Assembly (NCBI GenBank): GCA_963969595.1
Contig: OZ018408.1
Span: 51,709,022-51,773,021, forward strand
Source of the DNA: Neckera pumila
Taxonomy: Eukaryota > Streptophyta > Bryopsida > Hypnales > Neckeraceae
Length of the DNA stretch: 64,000 bases
Reading direction: 5' to 3'
This document shows, piece by piece, positions 1 through 11,700 of this stretch. The number at the start of each line of letters is the position of its first letter. The first letter of the stretch is position 1. Position numbers and translations under genes: made by a program. The notes under the pieces are model-generated. The model searched no databases. It worked only from the letters and a program-made list of their open reading frames with translations, and was not told the origin of the DNA.

Positions 1-1038
1 AAGAGCGTTGAAAATTTATTGCACATCACGACTTAAAACGATTTCAGAAACCTCTCCTATCACTGTCATCGTCACATGACACCTTGAGGTTGAAAGAGAA
101 GAGGGTCCAAGTCATAATCTATAAGCTCCCCGTTCTCTCAGGGAGCTATAGATCTCCAGTATATTACGGTTCTAATTTAGTCTACAAGCGAGAGTTATGT
201 TTGATAACCATCTCAGGTCTATCAACCAACTAGAACCTAAAAAGGTAGGCATTTCCATCTGTCCTTGGCCAAGTATGCACAACTTCGGGATGACTAGAAG
301 CATCTAAACCATTATAATGAGTAAGCTGCATCGCTACATAGAAAGTGTCTCGTGATGAATTCATCAGACATGCACAAGTGCGGGGAATGGGAGTCGCTCA
401 CAAAACTTTCACCTTCACGATCACTTATGAGAAAATTGGATGATCTCTCAACGGTTTCATAAACTGCCGTACCTTCCACAGCGCGAAAGTTCACGGCAAA
501 ATTCTCATTCGCCAAATGACAGTCACATGAGTTCTCTTCTAGATTCTAGAACTCCTGTCGCGCTGCAAACTTCTTCTGCATCTGCAATTGTCATTTGTTA
601 TACTGTTACTAAGCATCAAATAATAATTTCGGAGAGAACATGCTGAAAAAAAATTCATAGAGAGCATACGATTTCCAACCTAAACATATCACTCGCAGAG
701 TATCAATTATCCGCATGAAAATCACACATACAACCTGGCCCTGCTTCAAGTTTCTAAGTGCTAGCAGACTGAGGTGCTTTCCGAAGCTACAGAAGCATGC
801 CTTTAAGAACCAAAGCAAAATACTGTTACTCATACAAGAATGAGATAACTTCTGTTGAGAAAAATAATTAGTGATTACCAAAAGGATCTTTTTGAAGATA
901 CAGAAGCGTGCCTACAAGAATCAAAATAGAGTGCTTCTACTCTATCTACAAAGGATCATTCCACATCACAGCACATGGTATGCAGGCTTGCAAGAAAGTC
1001 CAACAAATATAAATGTATTCTTGAAAATCATGCAGCAG
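1..1038. other. Intergenic stretch, no gene recognised
   Basis: Only short incoherent reading frames are present on either strand. The base composition is mixed and I see no transposon ends. It lies 3' of the minus-strand ORF that follows and could include its 3' untranslated region. Confidence 0.5.
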
Positions 1039-1716
1039 TCATAAATCGCACACAAACAGTATTTGCCGTGATTGTTTACCATGATTGGGGCTCCCGTCAT
1101 AGTCTTTCATACCAGCAAGATAAGCATCCACCCACGAGCATTCTTCGACTGGGGTTAAAGCACTGGATATGGACGATCCAGTGTCGCCCATATCAAGCCC
1201 AAGAACACACTCATTCAAGCCATCCACATTCCGAGTTACCCCTTCATGAGATGCTAGAACCAAGGGCAGATGCTTCGGACCATCTACCTCCCTAGATTGG
1301 TGCGATTGAACATCCTCCTCCTCATGTTTTCCTACAGTTACAGCGAGGACATTCTCATCTCGGAACTGCTGCAATACCCTCTGCACTTCCACACGCTTGA
1401 CCTCTTCGACCGCCAGCTTTTTCACGCTCTCTTTGAACTCCTTTCGCTGAGATTTAAGGCCCTTGGCTATGGACACCGCATACTCAAAGCACATCTCTCG
1501 ACTCGTGAGCGGTGTCGAGGTGCCTTTACACTCTAGAGGGGGGAAGTTGAAGTTGACGTTCTGATAGTGGACGCACGGATGGCCGATGTAGTAATACACC
1601 AGGTCAGCAATGAATTGAGCGTCTACGTAATTGTCAATCCGGCCAATCCAAATCGATTCCGGCCATGTCGTAGGGCGGATATTCACAACGAACGATTTGT
1701 AATTATAAGGAGACAT
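1039..1716 (-). CDS. Hypothetical protein, about 225 aa, possibly partial
   Basis: I do not recognise this protein. I chose the Met at 1716 (MSPYNYKSF) because an upstream in-frame Met at 1782 adds 22 residues that look like untranslated sequence. The first ~90 residues are aromatic-rich and look like a folded domain (WPESIWIGRID, DLVYYYIGHPCVHY). Residues ~90-135 are charged, Lys/Glu-rich and probably helical (KEFKESVKKLAVEEVKRVEV). The rest is acidic with little predicted order. No signal peptide or membrane segment is visible. Coherent composition over 225 codons argues for a real coding region, but it could be one exon of a larger gene or a fragment captured by a transposon. The function is unknown. 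Confidence 0.4.
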   Translation of the reverse strand: MSPYNYKSFVVNIRPTTWPESIWIGRIDNYVDAQFIADLVYYYIGHPCVHYQNVNFNFPPLECKGTSTPLTSREMCFEYAVSIAKGLKSQRKEFKESVKKLAVEEVKRVEVQRVLQQFRDENVLAVTVGKHEEEDVQSHQSREVDGPKHLPLVLASHEGVTRNVDGLNECVLGLDMGDTGSSISSALTPVEECSWVDAYLAGMKDYDGSPNHGKQSRQILFVCDL

Positions 1717-3017
1717 GATTCCACCTTTCGTATGCACACTGCAAAAAGCACGCACAAATGGAAACAGCTCAAGTCTCACCAACTAAATAGGGGCTTTAGC
1801 TAACTGGAAGTAGTCACTGAGTGCTTACGCTGCTAAAGTAGGTCAGTTAGCTATGCCGCTAATTTCTCACTTACTGCTGCCGTCCTGGATTTACTTTCAT
1901 TCTAGAGTGGTCCCTTCTCCATTGCAAAAGATTGACAAAAGATTTCAAGCTTTGTAGAGATCTCTCTCAAGACAATTATAAAGGATTGAAACATGGCATT
2001 TAAAGGACAATTTTGAGCTCAAAGAATCCAGATTCTTTTTAATCAACAGTTTGAGGTTGCTGAGGCAGCTTCTAAGAACGTTGTGTTTGCATTTGCAAAG
2101 AAATTAACGGACATGCCAAGCACTAGAAAACAGTCACATCTCCAGAAATATAGACGCGCAAATCGAGGAAACGATGCCCTTGGCTTAGTAATTTTGGAGA
2201 AGAACTCATCCAACTAACTTCAATCCCTATCTCTTCGTGCAAAGACAGGCATCATAAAATCGTTACCAGTCGAGAAATTGGACGGAGAAGAAGAGAGCTT
2301 ACGGTGGACAAGGTTTCTTGCCAAATTTCCGCTCAAACTTCTTGTCGGGAACCCGAAAGTCAGTATTATCCGGCATCTTGGAGGAAACCCAACACTACAA
2401 TCCAGTCTATGTGTGAACTCTACTCTTTCACCTCCAGTAGCCCCGAATCGACTCGTCAAAATTCACTTAGATACGATCGCCAAGTTCTAGCTCAAGCTTC
2501 CTCAAAACTCGTTCAGTGGATTTGATTCACGACTCGACCGCTTCCCTGGTGCTCCCGAAAGTGCACTTCGCATTCAGACTCGTGCGCACATGCTCGACAA
2601 AACAGGGAATTGATTTCTCTCATGCTAACGATCGATCAGCTCCATAAGCTTCTGGGCTTCGATACTGCTCAGCGGAATGTGCACTCAGAGCTCGCACCCA
2701 ACAAGGAAACACTGCAGTCACCCCCGTTAGACTCCGATCGTGAGGAGGCATTACTCTGAAGCGATGACTGCCGAGTTTTCGATTCTAAGCTTGAGCGACT
2801 GAGCGAGGAATTCAACGTGTTGTATAGTAGTGACAGGACAGGACAGGACAAAGCTAAACCAGGGGAAGTGGACATTTGCGCCTCCAACGATGATGGTGAA
2901 TGAAAAACAGTACAGACAAGTGCTCCGTTCGTCACTGGTGTTGTCACTGCTTGTGAGGTCTTCAGGTTTTCATCATACAGTACCGTATGCCACGAGAGGC
3001 TCTGTTCCTGTAGATGC
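1717..3017. other. Intergenic, possible promoter of the upstream minus-strand ORF
   Basis: No convincing gene is present. The segment 2220-2640 is richer in CG dinucleotides than its surroundings, as plant promoter or 5' untranslated regions often are. It lies 5' of the minus-strand ORF at 1039-1716. A tandem GACAG motif occurs near 2830-2850. Confidence 0.35.
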
Positions 3018-3020
3018 TTA
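3018..3020. repeat. Left target-site duplication TTA of the MITE
   Basis: TTA directly precedes the terminal repeat at 3021 and is matched by TTA at 3797-3799 directly after the other end. Three-base TTA/TAA duplications are the known signature of PIF/Harbinger elements. Confidence 0.75.
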
Positions 3021-3796
3021 GAGCATCTCCTGCAGCCCTCCAAATAGCCCTCCAAATAGCCAGGCTCCTTCAATTGAGATCCATCTAATGTAGAGGGGAC
3101 TAGTGTGCCCTGTGCTGTTGTCACAGCCAAAAGTATAGTAAAATTGATTTCCGAATTTTCTAATTCATAATAAAAACTTTGAAATTCAACAACTTTCACA
3201 TTGTCATTCCAAACGCCACAAAACAGAGCTCGTCCACCCCTCCTCACCAGGAGCTTTCTAGCTGTACCAAGAACACGGCTAGAATCAAAATAAAAAGTAA
3301 TTTTCTAATTTTTTTTTATCCATAAATACTTTGAAATTCAATAACTTTCTCACCGTGGCTCCAAACACCACAAAATGAAGCCCATACACCCCTCCTCGCC
3401 GAGAGCTTTTCGATGGTATCAAGCACGCGGCCGGGAGATGCACGGTCCAGGAGATCTCAATGTAACAAAACAAAACAACAAACAAACAAACAAACAAACA
3501 AACAAACTTAAGGTATGAATGGCCACTTGTATCTCCAATAGTGCAACTCCCTAAAATATACTTCCAACCAATCACAAGTCATAGAACTTGCAAAAGCAAT
3601 AAGTAAGCTATCATTTATTATGATGACTTGTTAATCCCAAGAGAGTATATAGCTTATAGAGGGGTTAGTGACTCCTTCAAATATGGCCTTATTTGAAGGG
3701 GAAACTAAAAATATACTGTGAAATACACTAAAATTGATTGCTTATCATCCAAAAATTAGAGGGGAGGGGTTCTTTGGAGGGGTGCAAGAGATGCTC
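3021..3796. mobile_element. PIF/Harbinger-type MITE (family C), 776 bp
   Basis: The left end reads GAGCATCTCCTGCAGCCCTC. The reverse complement of the right end reads GAGCATCTCTTGCACCCCTC, giving an imperfect terminal inverted repeat of roughly 25 bp. Both ends are flanked by TTA. GAGCATCTCC-type ends with TTA duplications are well known in plant Tourist/PIF-Harbinger MITEs. No transposase is encoded, so the copy is non-autonomous. At 776 bp it is long for a MITE because it carries two copies of a different dispersed repeat (near 3175-3295 and 3300-3506). A 192-residue minus-strand frame starting at 3247 runs across the left end and is not considered a gene. Confidence 0.8.
3175..3506 (-). 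repeat. Two diverged copies of a SINE-like dispersed repeat in tandem
   Basis: Two related blocks (about 3175-3295 and 3300-3480) share the order: TTTGAAATTCAA(T/C)AACTTT, then CAC...CACAAAA, then CACCCCTCCTC, then a GAGCTTT motif. The second block is followed by an A-rich (CAAA)n tract at about 3467-3506. A third copy with the mirrored tail lies at 53757-53965. A simple-sequence tail at one end with no inverted repeats suggests a SINE or other non-LTR-mobilised sequence, with the minus-strand family sense still unsettled. No RNA polymerase III boxes were identified. Confidence 0.5.
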
Positions 3797-3799
3797 TTA
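3797..3799. repeat. Right target-site duplication TTA of the MITE
   Basis: It matches TTA at 3018-3020 and directly follows the right terminal repeat ending in GATGCTC. Confidence 0.75.
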
Positions 3800-4985
3800 G
3801 CGGCACTAAAGTAGATGCACCAGTATCCAAACACGTCCAGTATCCAACCTGTAGGGTGCACAATTTTCAACCAAAGGTTGGAACTCAAGCTTGGAAAGTG
3901 TGTTTTTTGTCCTTTTCAAAGTAGGGACTAATAAGGTCATGACACATGCCCCTGAAGTAGTGAGTAAGAAAGGAGTTTAGCTATGATCGGAATTGAAAGA
4001 CTCTAGACAATGGCTCCCAAAATTCACAGTAATTTCAATTTTAGAAATAAGATTCTAAAAAATTTGCAATCCCTATATTTCCTATCTTCTAATATGGGAA
4101 AAAATTTCGCCACCTTATATTGCATACAATTTGCTCCAAAATTGCTGAAATGATCGGATACTGATGCTTCTACCTTAGAAAATGTGCAACAAGGAAACCG
4201 GAACGTTTAATGAAGTCTTTTGTTTCATTTTTTTTAATTGTAAAATTATAAAAGTTGCACGTCTACCATTCACCGTACATACTACGTAATACTGGACACT
4301 GACTGCACAAGGACCGCACAAAGCGAGAAAGCCGAATGAATTAAGAAATTCATGTTTGATTTGGAAAGAGGTTTATAATTTGTTAGAATCTTTGATAAAT
4401 AATCTACTTTCATTAAACAATTTCGTAAGTAACTGTAAACAGACTATCTTGAGTACAATTAATAATGTGGAAAAACAATATAATGAAGCAACTGATAAAT
4501 TTAAGTCACTCAAAATTTGGAAACAACGTCGTTTTAACGGGAACGCATTTGGATGAATTTCTTACGTATATAGATGAACTTTTGTGGCAGTCAATGATCT
4601 TTTTGGATGGAACCTAAATTCGTATAGCAAATACAAAACTGAATGATTCTATAATGAAATGGATGAAATGTTTGATAAAACCCCTATTCTTTGAGTGCAA
4701 GATCTATTTTCAATATATAGACTACGGACAGAGGCGCAGGCGCTCTTCAAGGGAGTGATGCTATGGAGTTGTGAAAGTATTAGCACAAAGATTTAAAGCA
4801 GCATCCTTAGTGTATAAATAAGGCATTTAACAAGCTTCCTTTCATGTTGTCATAACTTTCAAATTTCTACAACTCAACTTCAATAAACAACCCTAAACTC
4901 TAATGCATCAAATTTTTAAACTAAAATGGCTACATGTGTTGTAACTTAGATGAAGCCTCCAGCTAAGAGAATATGACAAAATTTA
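3800..4985. other. AT-rich intergenic sequence
   Basis: No gene is supported. A 66-codon frame at 4356-4556 has low-complexity Asn/Leu/Ser composition and no recognisable domain. The stretch may include the 5' flank of the decayed transposase that follows, but I could not find its terminal repeat. Confidence 0.4.
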
Positions 4986-5134
4986 CATACCAATGTAAAT
5001 GTATCTAAGAGGCTAAAGAGTGGACTTGTGGCAAAGCAACCAAGAATTGGTCATATAGTAGAACAACTTGGAAGCAATCCACGACCTAAACCTACAATAC
5101 TCAAGAAGAAGACAAATAAGAAGAAAGCTCAGTG

Positions 5135-6340
5135 ATCAAAAGGTGACACGCAATTAGCACTTGAAGTAATTGCAACTAAAAAGATGTCAATAAGGCAAGC
5201 TAAAGAATATTGTGGAATACAACCTTCAAGCATTTAAGACTAGAAGAAAGGAAAAACAATTTCTAAAATTATAGGCCATGGCAAACCTACCTAACAGAAG
5301 TAGAAGAATTAGCACTTGTCCAATGGTGCTTTTCAATGTAGCAAGTAGCCTTGTCTATTATTCTAAATATGTCAAAAATTCACTATCAAAAGTATCTTGG
5401 AAAATTCACCAAGAAAGCATCCCTTCATAGAAGGAGTTCTTGGTAATAAATGGTAGGCTTTCTTCTAACAAAAGCACATATAAATTTGCTTAAGGTGTGC
5501 AAATGGGTTGGAAGTTAGAAGAACTTTAGGATTTACAAGAAAAAAACATCAAACTTTGACAACCTTCTATAGCAAGTTTACAATGCCCAAATCTACCACC
5601 CTAGTCACATATAGAATTCAGATGACATAATAGTGAGTATAGGGGATGGGAATTCAATAGTCAAGGTTGTTGCCAAAAAAGGAAGCAAGGCAGTGAGGTT
5701 TATCTATGCAGACAATAGGGAGTGAATGTCCATTACAACATGTGTAAATGCGGTTGGTTTTTAAATTCCAAACCTATACAATTTCAAAAGAAAAACTAGG
5801 CCACAAATTTATTACATTAGAATTTATAAAGCAGGTGCAACAATGACATTTCAAGAAAATGGACACATGACTTCTGAGATCTTCTAGAATGATTAAGTCG
5901 TTTCAAAAACAATGTCCCAAGTGGAATGTCTAAGGAAACAAGCATTTGTTAATACGGGAAGGGCATGCAAGCCATGTGACTAATGAGGATATCAGATTTG
6001 GAAGAGAGAACGGATTGGATATTCTTACCTTTCCTTCTAATTGCTCCCATGAGCTTCAACCACTGGATGTGGCAGTTTTTTACCTACTCAAACTAAACCT
6101 GACTGTAGAGAAAATGAATAAGATGGGAAGCATCCACAATGGGTATAAGGAGCTACAATGAAGTCTATACTTGCTGAGATGTCTTCAAGAGCTTTGGCAA
6201 AGGCTCTTAAACCAGAAGACATTAAATCAAGCTTTGCTACTACATGCATATATCCTACTGATATTACATCCAAAGATTCAAAATTGGATTTTGATACTAT
6301 ACATGAAGGAGAGAGGACACTAGAGGGAAAACAAAATATC
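5135..6340 (+). pseudogene. Decayed pogo/Tigger-like DDE transposase
   Basis: Successive plus-strand fragments in different frames follow the order of a CENP-B/pogo transposase. First comes a helix-turn-helix-like piece at about 5170-5235 (KKMSIRQAKEYCGIQPSSI). Next is LTEVEELALVQWC near 5295-5335. A central DDE segment follows at 5620-5870 (VSIGDG, VVAKKGSKAVRF). Then at 5946-6100 comes the hallmark block LIREGHASHVTNEDIRF with PSNCSHELQPLDVAVF. Last is a tail at about 6190-6285 (IKSSFATTCIYPTDI). In the family, LLxDGHxSH carries the second catalytic Asp and SHxxQPLDVxxF follows it; here that Asp reads as Glu (REGH). Stop codons and frame changes throughout make it inactive. Family assignment is from motif memory, not a search. 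Confidence 0.72.
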
Positions 6341-7724
6341 CAAGCTAATTCCACTATATCTAATATTTTCTCACAAATGAGACATCTTCCAATGCTATCA
6401 CATGTTTCTCACATGATTCCTAGAGATAGATGTATATGCATGCATCTAGCCTATTATCTCAAGGTGCAGCTGTTGAAAATGATGATGAAATCATTGAATC
6501 ACTTTCTCCATTGTCCTTGACAACTAATTTAGATACTCAAAAATTGTCCCCAGCCCTATTAATGAGCCTTGCAAACAATTTCCCAAGTTTAGGCTAACTA
6601 ACCCTTGTGACATGCAACATATCAATCATGTTACATTTGTTTCAATTATGTAACTAGTACAACTCACATTATGATATAATTGTATATTTAGTTGCAACTA
6701 AGAGGAAGTTGAGGAAAAAGAAGCAATTGACCTTAATGAAGAGACCCCAGTTGACTACAACGGATGGCATTGTGGTCATATAGAAGAAGAAGACAATGAA
6801 TCAATTTTACCTCCTATAAGAGTTCTTTTTCATGAGCTGGTACAATCAATACCACATGTTGCTTCTACACCACTTTACTTGATGCTACAATTTTTGTACC
6901 AACATCAAAAACTATGTGAGATTCCTACTCTAGAACATAGCAAAGCAACACCTTCACAGATCCTTTAGTTCTCAATAAGCTTATTACAAGTGAATCATTT
7001 AATGTTGAGACCAAAGAAAAGGAAGACAAAGATGCTGCATTAACATTATCCCCATAGGAAAGAAAAAGGCAAGTCAAGAAGAATCTTATAGGAAAAAGCA
7101 AGAAAAAGAAGGAGAACAGATTCACAAAATGGTCAAAAAGTGGATTAAAAAAATGAAAAAGAAGGCTAACAATATTGACTAAAAGAATAGAATCATTTTG
7201 CAACGTTTATAATTCAAAGAATAGTGCTACCTACTTACTAGACATATTATGCGGCTAAATGACAACCTTGTGCACTACATGATCAAGCATACAAATATAT
7301 TCCATATTGGGTGTCTTTGGCGTCAACTGATGGCTACTACATAAAAAACAACGTCTGAACTGACATATTTGAATTGACTAACTATATCTGAATTGGAAGA
7401 AGAATGTCCAAACTGACAAAAATTTGGCAGAAAAATGCTTGAATTGACATTATTCTCTAGTAGTGGGCACTCTTACAAAATCCACATTACACTTACTTAA
7501 GAGTATTTTGGAATGCTCATTACGCTTCAATTTTTGAAAATTTGTTGTTGTTTGACAACTCTTTCTTTGTTTTTACAATCATGTTGTATGAGCATTTTCA
7601 ATTCATCTAAGTTTCTCCACCATTTGGAGAGCTTTGCGCAAGGGTCCATGAAATTGATTGCCAGTAGATCATAAAGAGGGCCGACAAACTACGCCTGGCA
7701 AGCTGATAAGACTTGATAGCTTTT
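6341..7724. other. Probable 3' remnant of the pogo-like element and unassigned AT-rich DNA
   Basis: The segment 6700-7180 has coding-like Lys/Glu-rich stretches consistent with the low-complexity tail of a degraded transposase gene. Around 7340-7460 short direct repeats of a GAATTGACA-like motif occur. No gene or terminal inverted repeat could be defined. Confidence 0.35.
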
Positions 7725-8120
7725 ATTAGAGAAAATTGTAGCCTTCTAGAGGGCCACTCTACAAACCTCCAAGGATCCCGCATATTTTTATTTTTTTTTG
7801 CTTAACAATTTTTTTTTCCCTATTCTTGCTCACCCTATGTTGTGACGTCAATTGTTGTGAATTTCTCAAAAAATATTAGTTCATAAATTAAGACAGCACA
7901 GGGCAACAAAGCATAATACAAGGTGCTAGAATATACAATTTTCAATTGAAGAATTTAATCAATGAAGTGGATTTTGTACCACATACTTAATTTTGTATCA
8001 CAATCAAGTTTATGCCACCTAGTCAATTGTGTGTATTTGAGGGTGAGAAGAAAAGCTCTTTATACAAGTGGAATAGTGGTAGGTAAAACAAGCCATGTGG
8101 GATATGGGAATTAGGATGAC
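7725..8120. mobile_element. Truncated family A MITE (copy A1)
   Basis: The left end, ATTAGAGAAAATTGTAGCC, is followed by AGAGGGCCACTCTACAAACC. Both match the left end of the large copy at 58117. Further in, about 8036-8110 (a GAGAAGAAAAGCTCTTTATACAAG-like stretch up to GGGATATGGGAATTAGGATGA) matches the arm unit of that copy's internal palindrome. No right terminus was found, so the end coordinate is approximate. Confidence 0.55.
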
Positions 8121-8639
8121 AATTGAGGTTTGAAATCAATGGTCAAAGGCTCGTCTTTCACCCTGGAACGTTGGAAGAGCCATTTCGTGGCTTTTGGATG
8201 ACAATGCTATGATTTGTGTAGAGATTGGAGCATTTTTTCATCCACATTTTTCTTGTTGACCTTTCATGGTGGATTATAAAGAATATCCAATTGAGTTTGT
8301 AGTCTTGCCAAGTGCTTGTCTTTACGTAAATGAGAAGTTAGTCAAAAAAATGGATTACAAAATATGCTATTTTAGTGTATTTAAAAAAATTAATGCTCCT
8401 TGCTTTAAATCTAAAATTTCTCTACAAAAACGATGTTTTTTGAGTTTGAGCCCAACTAGAAAAATGAAGGTCATCTACTCTAGTTTTTACTCCAATTTGA
8501 TTTTTCTTTAATATTGAATATTTTATTGCAATTTGAACTTTGGATATATGTTCAATGTCTATTATTTTTTAATTTTAGAATGATATGGAAACTGAGTTTA
8601 TTTATTTCTTTATTTTGAACAAATCGAACGAGCCATTGC
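8121..8639. other. AT-rich intergenic sequence next to the LINE 3' end
   Basis: No gene is supported. An 81-codon plus-strand frame at 8266-8511 has no recognisable domain. On the minus strand, an A-rich tract near 8600-8625 may be the remains of the LINE 3' tail. Confidence 0.35.
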
Positions 8640-8724
8640 TTAAAAAAAACCACACAGCACAAAAACATCCAAGCCACTAGGGCTGGAAAATGAAGAGATA
8701 AGAATAAAGGAATTGAACAAAAAA

Positions 8725-11700
8725 CTAGTGAAAACTACAAGAAGGAGGTCCTTTCTTATTCCAAGAGATGGTGTTGACAATCCTATTGGCAATAACCGGA
8801 GAATTGAGCCAAAAACGGTCAAACCTAGCCCAAATAGATCTCCTATCATGAGGCCTATTGCGCAACCGGGGTTGGGCCTGCATTTGGGCCGCTCTACCAG
8901 AGTCAAGGAATGCATTCCAAAGCAGACTTTGGGTGTAGTCTAGAGGCCAAGGATGCTGAGCAAAGACCTTACTGTTTATAGAAATCCATATAATTCAAAT
9001 GGCAGAGCCGCGGATTAAGGTCCACGAGGTCTTGAGTTCTTGAAATCTTCTAGGCATAGATGAGCCAAAAATGCACTGTGAAAAGTCCAATCTCTCATAT
9101 GAGGCTGTCTGGTGTATTCCCCGAATATGGTGGATGATGGATTGGGTATAATTCTAGACTTCTTGAGCTCGAGGGCATGAGTAAAATCTATGAAGAAGAG
9201 TCTCTTGCTGTCCTAGGTCACAACAGTTGCAGTTTGTGTCAATGCCTGGAATAATCTTGGCTCTCCATGAGGAAATCGCAACTGCGTTATGCCAGACTGA
9301 CCACATGAAGGTGGCCTCCTTTAGTGATCTAATTTTATGCCATAGTTCCCTCCAGTCTAGCAGAAATGTGTGAGGAAGATGTCCTGACCATTTTGATGGG
9401 ATAAACCTCTTGTGTTGATGTCAGTTGTTGATGAGATTACGGCCAATAGTTGTTGTATATTCTATTCGCTCATGCCCATTCCTCCATCTCCATTGTCCTG
9501 GGTCAAATGTCAAGGACTGGGTTGCTCCTGCAAAGAATAGATATGGAGTACCTCTGCTGCCTTTGGTTATCTGTAAAACTTGTATTCTTCTGACATACCC
9601 AAATAAAGGAGTGGATTTAGTAGTGTCACCCAAGAGAGAGAGCTGCCTGGAGTATAGTCCAACACTTGCTCTCTATGTGTCTCCTTGTATGAGTATATTC
9701 TGGGCTTGGGGCAACAGGATGTGGTTGTTTGGCATTGGATTCCTCTAGACCAAAGTAGGTAGCATGTCATCCATAAGTGAGAAAATGCCCACCCATTTGC
9801 TTGGTTGAGCCATTAGAGAAGAACTGAATCCTCTTGAAGGTTGCTAGAGTGTGACAAACCAAGCTATTAAAAGCTTGGTCTGTCACACCAAGCTGACTGC
9901 TGCGGTGAGCAGTCAGCTTTTGCGATTTTTTTTTTTTTTTTTTAATAATTTTTTAAGATTAATTTTTTTTTTTTTTTTTTAATAAAATTTTATTTGGAAT
10001 TTTTGGTTCCTGCGCCACTGCTGCTGCAGTTTTAGCAGGGCAAAAATAGGGGAAAATTGAGTTTTTCAGCAAAAAAACTTCAAATTTCGGAGTACCTCGG
10101 AGGGCCGTGGAGCGGCCCTTTGGAGGCCTGAAATTTCCTCTAACGAGACTCTGGCTGATTGTTGAGAAAGTCAATCCATGTGGGAGGGATTTTTGAATTA
10201 GATAGAACCAGTGATGCTTTTCTATAGGTGTAAGTGGAAATTTGGTGGAGATCTCCTCCTAGGTAAGAAAGCTCCTAGATTGGGGGTTCCATAGATCACC
10301 AAGAGTACGTAGGCCGCTCTGTGCTAAAATCCGGGCTCTGTTTGCCGTAAAGTTGAAGTTGGATCCAATGAAGCTGGTAGACCACCAAATACTAGTGGTC
10401 AACACTTCGTCTGCATTAGATGGAGGAGAAAGGCTAATATGTTTGACAATAATATTCCATGCGGTAGTGATGTGGTTCCAAACCTTGGATCCTCGTGAGG
10501 TAGAGGACTTGTGAATCATGAACCAAGCTTGAGAGGGAAACCAATAGCCACATTTTGGGTGAGGTTTCATCCTGTGAATCCTATATTTAAGAAGAATCTT
10601 AAGGTTAGTGATACCAGGTTCGATGGCGAAGAGGATCTATTTGGCCAGTAGTGCAGTGAGGGATACCTCATGATCAAGGAGTTTAAGACCCCATGTCTCC
10701 TTAGGTAGGCAACAATCATCCCAGCTCATCCTAGCTTGGATTGTGTGCTCCGTTCCGCTCCAAAGAAAATTCCTGAGATTGCCATGAATGTTCCTGATAG
10801 CCTGAAGAGAGCCTGTCCAAATTGCAATGAAGTAATAAAGGGTAGATAACAGGACCACATTGACTATCGTAGCTGTGCCAGCAAGGGAGTCTTTGAGAGG
10901 ATCAGTACGATAGTTTCTTTGATATCTTCTGTTGGAGGAAGTCATCTATGTCAACCGTCTCCAAGGTAATCCCAAATGGAGCGCCCAATAGTTTAAACAA
11001 TGACTTTGGGGGGCTCAAGTTAAGTGTAGTGCATTAGTCCAGTCAGGTCGAGGTCAAGAGGAAAACCAATAAAGAATGCTCTTGGTCTAGTTTATAATCA
11101 ATCTTGAGGCGCTTCCAAACCTGTCAAGGAGGGATATAGTATTATGTAAGTCTAGTTCTCGTCCTCTAATTGACAGTCCTGTGTCATTGGCATGCTGTGC
11201 CGGTAGCTGATACAGGTCACATTCTGGTAGCCGGATGCCTTGTATATTGCCCAATCTTTGTTTTTCTGAGGCCGCCATATGGAGAGCTTTCCCTATAAGT
11301 AAGAAAAGGTAGGGTGCCAAGGGACATCCCTGTCTCACTCCACGTTGGAAGGAAAATGGGGTTGTGGCTTTTCCATTAAGGAGAAACGTGGCTGAGGCAT
11401 CCTGCAATAACATCATAACAATGTGGATGAAGGAGTCAGGAATCCCGATACGCTCCATGACTGATGAGAGAAAGTCCCACGTCACTACGTCGTATGCTTT
11501 GGTGAAGTCTAATTTTAAAAAGATCAAGTCTTGGTCAGACTCTCTTGCCCACTCCATCGTTTCATATTGTAATAATATATTGCCGAGAATATAGCGAAAT
11601 GGTAAGAAAGCTGACTGCTCTGGGCTTATAACATCCTTGAGTAAATGCTGCAGACAGATTTGGAGTGCCTTTGCCACAATCTTGTATGAGACGTTCAATA

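Noticed and set aside
2669..3247. 192-codon minus-strand frame
   Set aside because: It crosses the left boundary of the 3021-3796 MITE and reads through the SINE-like repeat, with low-complexity Ser-rich sequence outside it.
9812..9850. Reading 9812-9850 as continuing LINE coding (an RIQFFSNGS-like phrase, minus strand)
   Set aside because: The stretch aligns base for base in spacing with the left end of the family A copy at 38180, so it is better explained as the MITE terminus.
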